Source: Alkalimarinus sediminis
GTDB taxonomy: Bacteria; Pseudomonadota; Gammaproteobacteria; Pseudomonadales; Oleiphilaceae
Assembly: GCF_026427595.1 (NCBI RefSeq)
Contig: NZ_CP101527.1
Location: forward strand, 3,405,001 to 3,469,000
Length of the DNA: 64,000 bases
Direction: 5' to 3'
Position 1 is the stretch's first letter. Each line of letters begins with the position of its first letter. Of this stretch, positions 63,929 through 64,000 are shown piece after piece. The notes beneath the pieces are model-generated. The model did no database searches. It saw nothing but the letters and a program-made list of their open reading frames with translations, and was not told where the DNA came from. A program made the translations under genes and the position numbers.

Positions 63929-64000
63929 TTACTTCTTAGCTTTTCTTTCTCTTTCTTCTGCAATAACTGTTTCAGCTACTGAGTTCGGACAAGGCATGTA
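63929..64000 (-). CDS. Unidentified gene, 3' end only
   Basis: On the minus strand the last 23 codons and a TAA (63929-63931) of a gene entering from the right edge are visible. The peptide has a Cys-Pro-rich start (YMPCPNSVAE) and a charged helical tail (EERERKAKK). The placement after a shared terminator supports a real gene. The family cannot be told from this fragment. Confidence 0.55.
   Translation of the reverse strand, partial: YMPCPNSVAETVIAEERERKAKK

Overview
The window is chromosomal DNA of moderate to low GC from a gammaproteobacterium, most probably a marine or Oceanospirillales-like, respiratory heterotroph. The evidence is gene order: zapA-6S RNA-fau, aroQ-accB-accC, prmA, a DUF3426 protein, dusB-fis and purH-purD all follow patterns common in Pseudomonas/Marinobacter/Oceanospirillum-type genomes. 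A complete nosRZDFYL cluster shows the capacity to respire nitrous oxide. No tRNA, rRNA, insertion sequence, prophage or CRISPR array was seen, so this is core chromosome with small accessory insertions and many short repeats.

Layout. 1-4.1 kb: end of zapA, 6S RNA, fau, a 7 x 19-bp tandem repeat, an unlisted 47-residue membrane protein, a DUF1275 membrane protein and ilvA. 4.2-6.2 kb: a NemR-like TetR regulator and an Old Yellow Enzyme reductase that share an operator sequence. 6.3-9.6 kb: a very large MASE3/PAS/GAF/GGDEF/EAL protein. 9.8-15.3 kb: MFS transporter, cobS, rpiA, DUF2237, an XRE regulator, and a YiaA-like/PspA-like pair. 15.4-18.0 kb: a second TetR gene and a 590-residue acyl-CoA dehydrogenase, linked by two near-identical 16-bp palindromes and a perfect (TAGA)16 microsatellite. 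18.2-23.8 kb: azlCD, a periplasmic binding protein, a hybrid histidine kinase and a second acyl-CoA dehydrogenase. 24.0-24.5 kb: ppa.

24.7-33.1 kb holds nosR, nosZ, nosD, nosF, nosY and nosL. nosR is preceded by an FNR/DNR-type box placed at -41.5 from the inferred start. 33.3-38.4 kb carries DUF2333, a LapD-type c-di-GMP receptor and a double-REC diguanylate cyclase. 38.5-48.1 kb is the housekeeping block aroQ-accBC-prmA-DUF3426-dusB-fis-purH-purD. 48.3-49.25 kb is a repeat island: four and a half tandem copies of a 177-bp unit, plus two other REP-like families. 49.4-55.1 kb: gltS, a Lpd-like flavoprotein, a peroxiredoxin-glutaredoxin fusion, a LysE-type exporter and DAHP synthase. 55.6-63.9 kb: a secretin-fragment-like protein, a J-domain membrane protein, pheA, an RND adaptor/permease pair and a DUF4156 lipoprotein.

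The strongest regulatory discovery is upstream of DAHP synthase: a 60-codon leader peptide with the run WQYWFYYF (all three aromatic amino acids) followed by RNA segments that can form mutually exclusive antiterminator and terminator hairpins. This would couple the first step of aromatic biosynthesis to charged Trp, Tyr and Phe tRNAs. Together with aroQ and pheA, the window holds three steps related to aromatic synthesis. c-di-GMP signalling is also over-represented (three proteins), as are dispersed palindromic repeats, including one set inside the nosY-nosL gap.
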